Position numbers and translations under genes: made by a program
Assembly (NCBI RefSeq): GCF_003479605.1
Contig: NZ_QUHR01000010.1
Span: forward strand, 46,098-110,097
Length of the DNA: 64,000 nt
Origin: Roseburia sp. AF12-17LB
GTDB lineage: Bacteria; Bacillota; Clostridia; Lachnospirales; Lachnospiraceae
Reading direction: 5' to 3'
The notes under the pieces: generated by a model
Told to the model about the DNA's origin: nothing
What the model saw: only the letters and a program-made list of their open reading frames with translations
Databases searched by the model: none
Part shown: positions 1-8,300 of the stretch, piece after piece
Layout: each line of letters begins with the position of its first letter
Numbering within the stretch: position 1 is the first letter of the stretch

Positions 1-352
1 CTACCACAAAGAAGGTTGCCTTTACATCATGCTTTTTCAATGCTTCCAGTATCTTCTCCGTATTTCCATTCTCATAGCCGCAGTCAAAGGTCAGGTAAAT
101 CACCTTATCATCGCCATTACCAATAAAATATGTATTATATTTCCGCAATTCTTCCGGTGTGGCATTTCCGGTTGGCTGTGTCCCCGATTCACCAAATCCA
201 AGTCCCCAGTTCTCTGTTGTAAATGCCACTGCATTTACTCCCAGTAAGTCGCCATTCTGCCAGTTTTTTACCAGCACTGCACTCCCACGGCCTGCACAAA
301 ATACCAATGCCAGCATTACCGCCACTGCCAGTATCCTTTTCCATTTTTTCAT
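1..352 (-). CDS. Polysaccharide deacetylase (PdaA-like), partial at window edge
   Basis: Reading the minus strand from an ATG at 352 gives an open frame that leaves the window at position 1; only the first 117 residues are visible. The N-terminus is a signal peptide or membrane anchor (KKWKRILAVAVMLALVF). A NodB-type deacetylase start follows near residue 85: YLTFDCGYENGNTEK, then KKHDVKATFFVV. The first motif resembles the TFDxGYENG of PdaA-type peptidoglycan (muramic-lactam) deacetylases, so a role in cell-wall or spore-cortex modification is likely but inferred. The Shine-Dalgarno GAGG lies 8 nt before the ATG, inside the right arm of the terminator hairpin that follows metY. The substrate cannot be settled without the missing C-terminal half. 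Confidence 0.8.
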   Translation of the reverse strand, partial: MKKWKRILAVAVMLALVFCAGRGSAVLVKNWQNGDLLGVNAVAFTTENWGLGFGESGTQPTGNATPEELRKYNTYFIGNGDDKVIYLTFDCGYENGNTEKILEALKKHDVKATFFVV

Positions 353-389
353 AAAAAAAGCCTCATATACTCTTTCTAAAGTATATGAG
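353..389 (-). terminator. Intrinsic terminator after metY, overlapping the deacetylase ribosome site
   Basis: On the minus strand CTCATATACT and AGTATATGAG form a perfect 10-bp stem with an 8-nt loop. The stem is followed by GC and seven T residues that run to within one base of the deacetylase ATG. The right arm contains the GAGG that serves as that gene's ribosome site. Confidence 0.8.
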
Positions 390-432
390 ACTTCTTTTAT
401 CTCATGCTTTTCATTTTAGTTCTTTCAGTCAT

Positions 433-1740
433 TTACTCTACTGCCTTGAATGCTTCCTCTAAGTCTTCAATAATATCGTCGATATTTTCTGTTCCGATAG
501 AAAGGCGGATGGTATTCGGTTTGATTCCCTGCTCTTCTAATTCTTCTGCGCTAAGCTGGGAATGTGTGGTTGATGCAGGATGAATCACCAGGGATTTTAC
601 ATCTGCAACATTTGCCAGTAAGGAGAAGATTTCCAGATTGTCGATGAAATCTTTTGCCTTTCTGTCATCACCTTTGATTTCAAAGGTAAAAATAGAACCG
701 CCACCGTTCGGGAAGTATTTCTTATATAATTCCTGCTGCTTTGGATCTGTACTTACTGCAGGATGATTTACACGCTCCACCTGTGGATGGTTATTTAAGA
801 ACTCTACTACCTTCAATGCATTCTGTACATGACGTTCTACTCTTAAGGATAATGTCTCTAATCCCTGTAAGAAGATAAATGCATGGAACGGAGATAAAGT
901 TGCTCCGGTATCACGAAGTAAGATTGCACGAATCTTGGTTACAAATGCTGCCGGTCCTACTGCCTTGGTAAAGCTGATGCCATGATAACTTGGATTTGGC
1001 TCAGTTAAAGATGCAAATTTTCCACTTGCCTCCCAATCAAATTTTCCGCTGTCTACGATAACTCCACCAATTGTTGTTCCGTGTCCACCAATGAATTTTG
1101 TTGCAGAATGTACCACGATGTCTGCGCCATACTCAATCGGACGAACCAGATAAGGTGTTGCAAAAGTGTTATCTACGACTAATGGAATCTTGTGTGCATG
1201 TGCTACTTTTGCGATGGCTTCAATATCAGCTACGTCTGAGTTAGGATTTCCTAATGTCTCAATATATAAAGCTTTTGTATTGTCTTTGATTGCTGCTTCA
1301 AATGCTTCCGGCTCCGGCTCAACGAAGGTTGTTGTAATGCCGTACTGTGGAAGTGTATGCTCCAACAGGTTATAAGAACCACCATAGATATTCTTTGCAG
1401 CTACAATATGGTCACCATTCTGTGCAAGATTTTCAATCGTATAAGTAATTGCTGCTGCTCCAGATGCTACTGCCAACGCTGCAACTCCACCCTCTAATGC
1501 TGCAATTCTCTTCTCAAATACATCTTCTGTCGGATTCGTAAGTCTTCCATAAATATTTCCTGCATCTGCAAGACCAAATCTTGCTTCCGCATGGTCGCTG
1601 TTGCGGAATACATAGGATGATGTCTGATAAATAGGGACTGCTCTTGCATCTGTCACCGGATCCGGATTTTCCTGTCCTACATGTAACTGTAAAGTTTCAA
1701 ATTTTAAATTACGTTCTGCTCTGCTTTTCTTTGTGCTCAT
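433..1740 (-). CDS. metY: O-acetylhomoserine aminocarboxypropyltransferase (sulfhydrylase)
   Basis: A 435-aa PLP enzyme of the Cys/Met metabolism family. It makes homocysteine from O-acetylhomoserine and sulfide (direct sulfhydrylation) in the cytoplasm. The N-terminal [12 protein letters not shown], the GNPNSD stretch and the PLP lysine K215 in [12 protein letters not shown] are typical of the MetY/MET17 branch, as is the length. I chose ATG 1740, which has GGAG about 9 nt upstream; a GTG 12 codons earlier (1776) keeps the frame open but lacks a ribosome site. It lies 74 bp below cysK on the same strand, probably in one transcript that ends at the hairpin at 353-389. Cystathionine gamma-synthase is the main alternative, less likely given the sulfhydrylase-type N-terminus. 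Confidence 0.92.
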   Translation of the reverse strand: MSTKKSRAERNLKFETLQLHVGQENPDPVTDARAVPIYQTSSYVFRNSDHAEARFGLADAGNIYGRLTNPTEDVFEKRIAALEGGVAALAVASGAAAITYTIENLAQNGDHIVAAKNIYGGSYNLLEHTLPQYGITTTFVEPEPEAFEAAIKDNTKALYIETLGNPNSDVADIEAIAKVAHAHKIPLVVDNTFATPYLVRPIEYGADIVVHSATKFIGGHGTTIGGVIVDSGKFDWEASGKFASLTEPNPSYHGISFTKAVGPAAFVTKIRAILLRDTGATLSPFHAFIFLQGLETLSLRVERHVQNALKVVEFLNNHPQVERVNHPAVSTDPKQQELYKKYFPNGGGSIFTFEIKGDDRKAKDFIDNLEIFSLLANVADVKSLVIHPASTTHSQLSAEELEEQGIKPNTIRLSIGTENIDDIIEDLEEAFKAVE

Positions 1741-1814
1741 CTTCTTTTTCTCCGTTCTGTTATTTATTTCTGTCACTCTGATGTTACATCAGATTTTTTC
1801 TATTCTACTGCAAA

Positions 1815-2747
1815 TTACTCTGTAAATAAAGCTGTTGAATAATATCTGTCTCCATTGTCCGGTAATAAAGCTACAATTGTTTTTCCTTTATTTTCAGGTC
1901 TCTTTGCCAGTTCAATTGCTGCATAAGCTGCTGCTCCGGAAGAAATTCCTACTAATACGCCCTCTTTGTGTGCAATTTCTTTTGCCACACGGAAAGCATC
2001 TTCGTTCTCTACCGGAAATACCTCATCATATACTTTGGTGTTTAATACATCCGGTACGAATCCTGCACCGATACCCTGAATCTTATGTGCTCCACTCTTA
2101 CCTTCGGATAATACCGGTGAAGATGCCGGCTCTACTGCTACAACTTTAACATCTGCTTTCTGCTCTTTTAAGTATTCACCAGTTCCTGTTACGGTTCCAC
2201 CTGTACCAACTCCTGCTACGAAGATGTCTACTGCTCCGTCCGTATCTTTCCAGATTTCCGGTCCTGTTGTCTCTTTGTGTACTTTTGGATTTGCAGGGTT
2301 TACAAACTGTCCCGGAATAAAGCTGTTTGGAATCTCTTTTGCAAGTTCATCCGCTTTTGCAATTGCACCTTTCATTCCTTTGCTTGCTTCTGTCAGAACA
2401 ATTTCTGCACCGTAAGCCTTTAAGATGTTTCTACGTTCAACACTCATGGATTCCGGCATAGTAAGAATGATACGGTATCCCTTGGCTGCTGCAAGTGCTG
2501 CAAGACCAATTCCTGTATTTCCGGATGTCGGCTCGATGATAACAGAACCTTCTTTTAACTGTCCTTTTGCTTCTGCATCTTCAATCATTGCTTTTGCAAT
2601 ACGGTCCTTTACGCTTCCTGCCGGATTGAAATATTCGAGTTTGAAAAGTAATTTTGCTTCTAAGTTATATGCCTTTTCTAAATTAACTGCCTCGATTAAT
2701 GGTGTATTTCCAATCAGTCCTAATGTTCCTTTATAAATGTTTGCCAT
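1815..2747 (-). CDS. cysK: Cysteine synthase A (O-acetylserine sulfhydrylase)
   Basis: A 310-aa fold-type II PLP enzyme that makes cysteine from O-acetylserine and sulfide. The PLP lysine is K47 in NPAGSVKDR, the substrate loop is TSGNTG at about residues 74-79, and the glycine-rich phosphate loop is GVGTGGT. The length is standard for CysK. The gene has its own promoter at 2810-2838, whose spacer contains one arm of a 14-bp inverted repeat. It is flanked by an Rrf2 regulator upstream and metY downstream. The layout suggests sulfur- or Fe-S-responsive control by the neighbouring Rrf2 protein (inference). Confidence 0.96.
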   Translation of the reverse strand: MANIYKGTLGLIGNTPLIEAVNLEKAYNLEAKLLFKLEYFNPAGSVKDRIAKAMIEDAEAKGQLKEGSVIIEPTSGNTGIGLAALAAAKGYRIILTMPESMSVERRNILKAYGAEIVLTEASKGMKGAIAKADELAKEIPNSFIPGQFVNPANPKVHKETTGPEIWKDTDGAVDIFVAGVGTGGTVTGTGEYLKEQKADVKVVAVEPASSPVLSEGKSGAHKIQGIGAGFVPDVLNTKVYDEVFPVENEDAFRVAKEIAHKEGVLVGISSGAAAYAAIELAKRPENKGKTIVALLPDNGDRYYSTALFTE

Positions 2748-2809
2748 GATAATAATCTCCTTTTCCCTAAATTCATATATTTCCTATCTGTTTGATATGG
2801 ATTAAGTAT

Positions 2810-2838
2810 AATATAAAACGATGTGTACCAATTGTCAA
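2810..2838 (-). promoter_or_regulatory. Promoter of cysK
   Basis: On the minus strand a perfect -35 TTGACA (2833-2838) and a -10 TATATT (2810-2815) are separated by 17 bp. Most of the spacer is one arm of a 14-bp inverted repeat, so a bound repressor would directly mask the promoter. Confidence 0.8.
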
Positions 2839-2890
2839 GACTTTTTTCAAATAAATTATTTAAAATATTTTGTTTCATTGGTACACATCG
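2819..2890. promoter_or_regulatory. 14-bp inverted repeat bracketing the cysK promoter (candidate operator pair)
   Basis: CGATGTGTACCAAT at 2819-2832 and its exact reverse complement ATTGGTACACATCG at 2877-2890 lie 44 bp apart. The first arm occupies the -35/-10 spacer of cysK. The second lies just upstream of the -35 region and next to the rrf2 stop codon. The AT-rich loop and lack of a following T-run on either strand argue against a simple terminator. The adjacent Rrf2 protein is the obvious candidate ligand. Confidence 0.5.
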
Positions 2891-2901
2891 ACCTCGTCCA
2901 T

Positions 2902-3336
2902 TTAAATGACATAATCGCTGCTGATATCCTGCTGCCATTCCATCAAATCCTCTAACGTATACTTGTCTACTACACTCTTAATCGCATCGTTTAATTCTTT
3001 CCAGATACGAAGTGTTACACATTCTGACTGACGCTCACAGGTGTTCACATCATCCTCAAGACACGATACCGGTGCAAGACTTCCTTCTACCTGACGTAAT
3101 ATCATCCCTATCGTATATTCCTTCGGTGTCTTTGATAAACGATATCCTCCCTGGGGGCCTCTGATGCTCTTAACAAACCCTGCCCGTACCAGTGTAGAAA
3201 TAATCTGTTCCAAGTATTTCATGGAAATATCCTGACGTTCCGCAACATCTTTAAGACGTACCGGTTCAACTTCATCATTCATTGCTATATCAAGAAGAAG
3301 TCGGACAGCATAACGTCCCTTTGTTGAAATCTTCAT
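2902..3336 (-). CDS. Rrf2-family transcriptional regulator (IscR/CymR-like)
   Basis: A 144-aa winged-helix regulator of the Rrf2 family. It begins MKISTKGRYAVR, has the recognition region MKYLEQIISTLVRAGFV, the wing GPQGGYRLSK, and three cysteines C92, C100 and C106 spaced C-x7-C-x5-C. In IscR-type members three cysteines at this place bind an Fe-S cluster; CymR-type members lack them and sense cysteine through CysK. The cysteines and the adjoining iscS-iscU genes favour a cluster-sensing role, while the adjoining cysK and metY also fit sulfur control. The gene has its own consensus promoter at 3370-3398. Confidence 0.9.
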   Translation of the reverse strand: MKISTKGRYAVRLLLDIAMNDEVEPVRLKDVAERQDISMKYLEQIISTLVRAGFVKSIRGPQGGYRLSKTPKEYTIGMILRQVEGSLAPVSCLEDDVNTCERQSECVTLRIWKELNDAIKSVVDKYTLEDLMEWQQDISSDYVI

Positions 3337-3369
3337 ACTGTACCTCCATTTCTATTTGTCTATGGGTAC

Positions 3370-3398
3370 AGTATATTCCTTTTTTCCTACTATGTCAA
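3370..3398 (-). promoter_or_regulatory. Promoter of the Rrf2 regulator gene
   Basis: On the minus strand TTGACA (3393-3398) and TATACT (3370-3375) are exactly 17 bp apart, 34 bp before the gene. A GGTACA element (plus strand 3365-3370) overlaps the -10 box and resembles the core of the repeat arms at cysK, which would fit autoregulation (weak). Confidence 0.8.
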
Positions 3399-3414
3399 TA
3401 GGGATATGTTGTTT

Positions 3415-3852
3415 TTAATATTCTTCCTCTTCTTCACCCTCAGAGATGTCGTTCTTCGGCTTCTTTAAGCCTTCAATGACAATGCCATTCTTCTCAGCAT
3501 AATCCCAAAGTGCAGCATGAATACCTTCTTCTGCCAGAAGGGAACAATGCACTTTAACCGGTGGAAGTCCGTCTAATGCTTCCATTACTGCTTTATTGGT
3601 TACAAGTAATGCTTCCTGTACGGTCTTTCCCTTTACCAGTTCTGTTGCCATACTGCTGGTTGCAACTGCAGCACCACAGCCAAAGGTCTTAAACTTACAG
3701 TCCTGAATCACACCATTATCATCAATATCAAGATAGATTCGCATGATATCACCGCATTTTGCATTTCCTACTGTTCCTACTCCGCTGGCATTTTCAATCT
3801 CCCCTACATTTCTCGGATTCTGAAAATGATCCATAACTTTTTCACTATACAT
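3415..3852 (-). CDS. iscU: Fe-S cluster assembly scaffold (NifU N-terminal/IscU type)
   Basis: A 145-aa scaffold on which the cysteine desulfurase assembles nascent Fe-S clusters. The three ligand cysteines are C33 (AKCGD), C59 (TFGCGAA) and C103 (VHCSLL), with the conserved Asp at D35. The C-terminus ends in an acidic run of Glu residues after the conserved fold. The gene starts 24 bp after iscS on the same strand, the usual desulfurase-scaffold pair of Clostridia. No HscA/HscB or ferredoxin genes follow, so this is a minimal ISC system. Confidence 0.94.
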   Translation of the reverse strand: MYSEKVMDHFQNPRNVGEIENASGVGTVGNAKCGDIMRIYLDIDDNGVIQDCKFKTFGCGAAVATSSMATELVKGKTVQEALLVTNKAVMEALDGLPPVKVHCSLLAEEGIHAALWDYAEKNGIVIEGLKKPKNDISEGEEEEEY

Positions 3853-3876
3853 AATCGTTACTCCTTTTCTTCTCTA

Positions 3877-5055
3877 TTACTGCTGGTTCTTTACAAAATC
3901 TTCGTATAACGGTGACATGCTACGTAAATGTGCAACAATCTCTTTGATTGCGTCTACCGTGGTGTCAATCTGCTCTTTGGTGGTATCTGCGCCTAAAGTC
4001 AGGCGGAGTGAGCCATGTGCAATCTCATGTGGCAGACCAATTGCCAGCAATACATGAGACGGGTCTAAGGAACCGGAAGTACATGCTGAACCGGAGGATG
4101 CACAAATCCCCTTCATATCTAACATAATCAGCATGGATTCTCCCTCCACAAAACGGAAGCATGCATTGACATTATTGGCAAGACGATGCTCTCTGTCTCC
4201 ATTGATTTTCACATATGGGATTTCCTTTTCAAAACGGGAAATCATGTAATCTCTCAATTCTCTTTCTCTTGCAGTACGCTCTTCCATGGAAGCAAATGCC
4301 AACTCTGCAGCTTTACCGAAACCTACGATTCCCGGTACATTTTCCGTTCCGGCTCTTCTCTTTCTCTCCTGCGCACCACCATGTACAAAGGAGCGGATTT
4401 TTACACCTTTTCTGATATAGAGGAAACCGATTCCCTTTGGTCCGTTTAATTTATGGCCACTGCTGCTTAACATATCAATATTCATTTCATCTACCTGGAT
4501 CGGCTCCTGACCAAATGCCTGTACTGCATCAGTATGGAATAAAACTCCATGTGCCTTGGCAATTGCACCAATCTCTGCAATCGGCTCGATGGTACCGATT
4601 TCATTGTTGGCAAACATAATAGAAATCAGAATGGTATCCGGACGGATTGCAGCTTCTACATCTGCCGGATTGATACGTCCATTCTCATCCACATCAAGAT
4701 AAGTTACCTCAAAGCCCTGTCTTTCCAACCATTCACAGGTATGAAGAATTGCATGATGCTCAATCTTACTGGTGATGATATGTTTTCCTTTTTCTTTATA
4801 AGCTTCTGCTGTTGCTTTCAGTGCCCAGTTATCAGATTCACTTCCACCTGCCGTAAAATATATTTCTTCCGGTTTCGCACCGATTCCTGCTGCAATAATA
4901 TCTCTGGCCCTTGTTACTGCCTTGCGGCTTTCCTCACCTAATGCATAAATGGTAGATGCATTTCCATAATACCGGGTAAAATAAGGGAGCATTGCCTCCA
5001 CTACCCGCTCGTCCGTTCTTGTTGTTGCCGCATTGTCCAGATAGATTAATTCCAT
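3877..5055 (-). CDS. iscS: Cysteine desulfurase (NifS/IscS family)
   Basis: A 392-aa class V PLP aminotransferase-fold enzyme that takes sulfur from cysteine as a persulfide and passes it to the IscU scaffold. It opens with YLDNAATTR, holds PLP on K202 in SSSGHKLNGPKG, and carries the catalytic cysteine C325 in a flexible loop (ASSGSACTSG). The length matches group I NifS/IscS. ATG 5055 has GGAGG a few bases upstream. A promoter with a good -35 lies at 5128-5156. It is probably cotranscribed with iscU; rrf2 downstream has its own promoter. Confidence 0.95.
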   Translation of the reverse strand: MELIYLDNAATTRTDERVVEAMLPYFTRYYGNASTIYALGEESRKAVTRARDIIAAGIGAKPEEIYFTAGGSESDNWALKATAEAYKEKGKHIITSKIEHHAILHTCEWLERQGFEVTYLDVDENGRINPADVEAAIRPDTILISIMFANNEIGTIEPIAEIGAIAKAHGVLFHTDAVQAFGQEPIQVDEMNIDMLSSSGHKLNGPKGIGFLYIRKGVKIRSFVHGGAQERKRRAGTENVPGIVGFGKAAELAFASMEERTARERELRDYMISRFEKEIPYVKINGDREHRLANNVNACFRFVEGESMLIMLDMKGICASSGSACTSGSLDPSHVLLAIGLPHEIAHGSLRLTLGADTTKEQIDTTVDAIKEIVAHLRSMSPLYEDFVKNQQ

Positions 5056-5127
5056 CGGTTTTCCTCCTTTATCAATTTGCTTTATCAGCTATTTTCGTCC
5101 TATTTCCAAGTAATTCAGTCGGAACTA

Positions 5128-5156
5128 AGAATAACACCTTAGGAATAGTATGTCAA
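5128..5156 (-). promoter_or_regulatory. Promoter of iscS-iscU with overlapping palindrome
   Basis: TTGACA (5151-5156) and TATTCT (5128-5133) on the minus strand are 17 bp apart. An inverted repeat CTAAG-N8-CTTAG covers the -10 region (5125-5142) and could be a regulator site; that the Rrf2 protein binds it is inference. Confidence 0.7.
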
Positions 5157-5205
5157 TCTTCTGCCTGGATTTATTCCTTTTGTACTTTTATTTATCCAAG
5201 AGGGT

Positions 5206-5240
5206 TAAAAGGGGAAAGGGCAGCTTTCGCTGCCCTTTCC
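5206..5240 (-). terminator. Intrinsic terminator after the alpha-amylase gene
   Basis: GGAAAGGGCAGC and GCTGCCCTTTCC form a perfect 12-bp stem with a 4-nt loop (5213-5240). On the minus strand the stem is followed by CCTTTTA. It lies 70 bp past the amylase stop and upstream of the iscS promoter. Confidence 0.75.
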
Positions 5241-5309
5241 ATCTATCCTCTTATTTCAGACGATATACATTATAAAAACTAAACTCTCCTGTTTGCAGTT
5301 TTGCTCTGC

Positions 5310-8300
5310 TTAGACTCTTTTACGTCTTCTGTAAAGTACAACTACCGCTGCTCCTGCAACGAATAACAATACTACCATGCATGCAATCGGAGTATTATCT
5401 CCTGTCTTAACCTGCTTCTCTGCTGTTACAACAGGTGTTGCATTCGGAGTTGTAGATGCTGCTGGTTTCATATCTGTATTGCTAAGTACAATAACATACT
5501 CAGATGCATGTGAGAATTTGAAATCAACGGTTCCGTCTGCATTTACCTTTACAGCCTGAACATATTCTAATGCTCCGGTCTTTTCATTGTAATAGTAAAG
5601 GTTTGCATATTTTCCACTGTTCTCTGCACCAACGTTGACACGAAGTGTAGCATCAAATCCAAATGCTCCGTCATGTGCCAGTGAAAGTTCAATGGTCTTG
5701 TTGTCCCCAGCTAATGCTTTAATCTTATCAGCCGGGATGCTGCTCTTACCTACGGTTACACCGAGGTCTATTGCATCTTTTAATTTACTTACAATGTTCT
5801 TTCCGTTTACAATCCAGCTTACGTTGTCACTCAGCTTGAAGGTAATGGTAATATCTTTTCCAATCATGCCATTGAATACTTCTGCCGGAACTTTTGTTGT
5901 ATCTGGCATTGTAACATTAATCTTTGCTGTATCTCCCACAGCATCAATGGTATCAATTACTTCCTGGAAATCTTTACCCGGAACAGTAATGTCAAGATTA
6001 ATCTTTTTATCTGCTCTCAGCACTACAGTACCGCCATCCTTTGCTGCCGGAATGGTAACTGTTACTGTCTTATCAGAAGAAACAGTATATGTTTTACCAT
6101 CATAAAGATTTACAACTGTATTTCCTGCATATGCATTAACCGGAACTTTTACTTCTTTTGCGGTATCCTTGATATTCATACCAACATATAAGGTTGTTCC
6201 TCCATAGGATCTTGAAACTACATCATAGCCTTCCTCATCAGAACTTGCCACAACCTTTCTGCTTCCTCTTGCAAATACATCTGTGTATGCATTACGGATG
6301 CTCAGCAGATTCTTATAATGCTGATAAGTTACATTGTCCTCTGTTGCCAGAGAGAAATCCATGTCATATCTATTAGTCTGGTATGGATAATTATTTAATC
6401 CGCTTAAACCAACTTCTTCACCATAATAGATCACCGGAATACCCTTTGCAGTAAGCTGTAAGGTAGCTGCAACTAACGCTGCTGATGTTGCCTCATCCTC
6501 GGTATATCCTTTTCCGTTCATTAAGGACGCCTTAAATCCATCTTCATCATGACTGCTTAAGAACTGACCTGTCATGTATGCGTTATTAAGTGCTGTATTT
6601 CTGGAAGAAAGGAAGCTTTCTACAGAAGAAATATTACCACTGACAAAGCTTGTTGCCTGGTCATTAAAATCAAAATCAAGGTCTGCATCCATCTGACCGG
6701 TACCTAAGGTACTACCATTTGACGCATATCCTGCGCCATAATATTCTCCAATCATCTTGAAAGACGGATTTACTTCTGTTGTAGAATTTTTAAGTGCTGC
6801 CCATGTTGTGCTGTCAACATGCTTTACTGTATCTACACGGAAGTAGTCAACACCATAATCCTTCATCCATGATGTCTGCCATTCTACTAATTTTGCTCTG
6901 ACATCTGCCTTCTCTGTTGCAAAATCCGGCAAGCCAGACTGCCATGATTTAATATCGCCTTCACTGACACTCTTATCCCTTAGCATATCAGCAAATGTTG
7001 ATTCTGTACCATATCCGGCATGGTTTACAACAATATCAACCATAATACGCATGCCACGATTATGTGCTTCGCTAATCATAGTTTCAAATTCTTCTGTTGT
7101 ACCAAGTGTAGGATTCAATTTTGTAAAATCACTTGCCCAGTATCCATGGTATGCTGCATTATAAGGAACATCTTCTGAACCTTCATCTGTTACAGCTACA
7201 CCTTTCACATTCTCTACTATTGGTGTAATCCAAATTGTATTTACACCTAAATCCTGTAAGTAATCTAACTTAGCTGTTACACCTGCAAAATCTCCACCAT
7301 GATACAGTCCCGGATTGTCTCCATATGTATCTGCACCACTTGCTGTATTATTAGATTCATTACCATCAAAGAAACGGTCTGTCACCATAAAGTAGACAAC
7401 AGATTCATCCCAGTCGAAATCATTTTTGTTTTCCTTCACACGGTCTGTAATTTCAACATCCACTGTAGTACTGAATTTATTACCGTACTGGTCTGTTACA
7501 GTAATTGGTAATGTCTTAATTCCTAATGTTGTATCTGTTGTAGCAGAAATGGTAACTGCCTGCAATTCCGGTTCAATCGGCATTGCATTGCTTCCGCCAA
7601 GGGAAGAAACATCGATACTAGCACTAGCTACTTCTAATGTTTTCGTATCTGAACTATCCTGTTCAACCTTAAACTTAACAACATCATTTTCGTTGTAGTT
7701 AAAGGATTTATTCATAACTTCTGCTGTAACTGTTGCATTTAATTTATAGTATTCAAAATATGAGTAATCTGCTTTCTTGTACTCTTCACTGTTTGAATTG
7801 AATGCATCTACAACATAAGTTCCATTTGCTTTGTAACGATAATGTGTTTTACCATCTGTCAAGCCGCTCTTTACATACTCAAAACGCTTTGTTGTATCAT
7901 TGTATGTCATTGGATACTCTGTTCCGTTTACGTCAACAGCTACAGTCATATCCTTTAAGGTGCCATCTACAAATGCTGCATCATCACGATAGTAGTATGA
8001 TACCTGTTGTTTTTCTGCATCTACTTCATAGCCAACATTATATGGCATAGCAATTTCCGGCTCACTGCCGGCTTTCATGCTGGCATAGATAACCTTCTGG
8101 TCAGAAGGGAATGTAACTGAATGGTCTCCACCATCTTTAATCCACGGATCAACTGTTGAATCTAATGCGATACAAAAATCAACCTTTGTACAGGATGGTT
8201 TTGCTGGAATTGTTATTGTCCATTTATCTCCACCTACGTATGTAAAATCGGTTAATGCTGAAGCATATCCTGATGACCATGTATAGAACTGTGGTGTAAT

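Noticed and set aside
5635..6105. 156-codon plus-strand frame inside the amylase gene.
   Set aside because: It is the complement of strongly conserved amylase coding sequence, with no ribosome site or recognisable protein.
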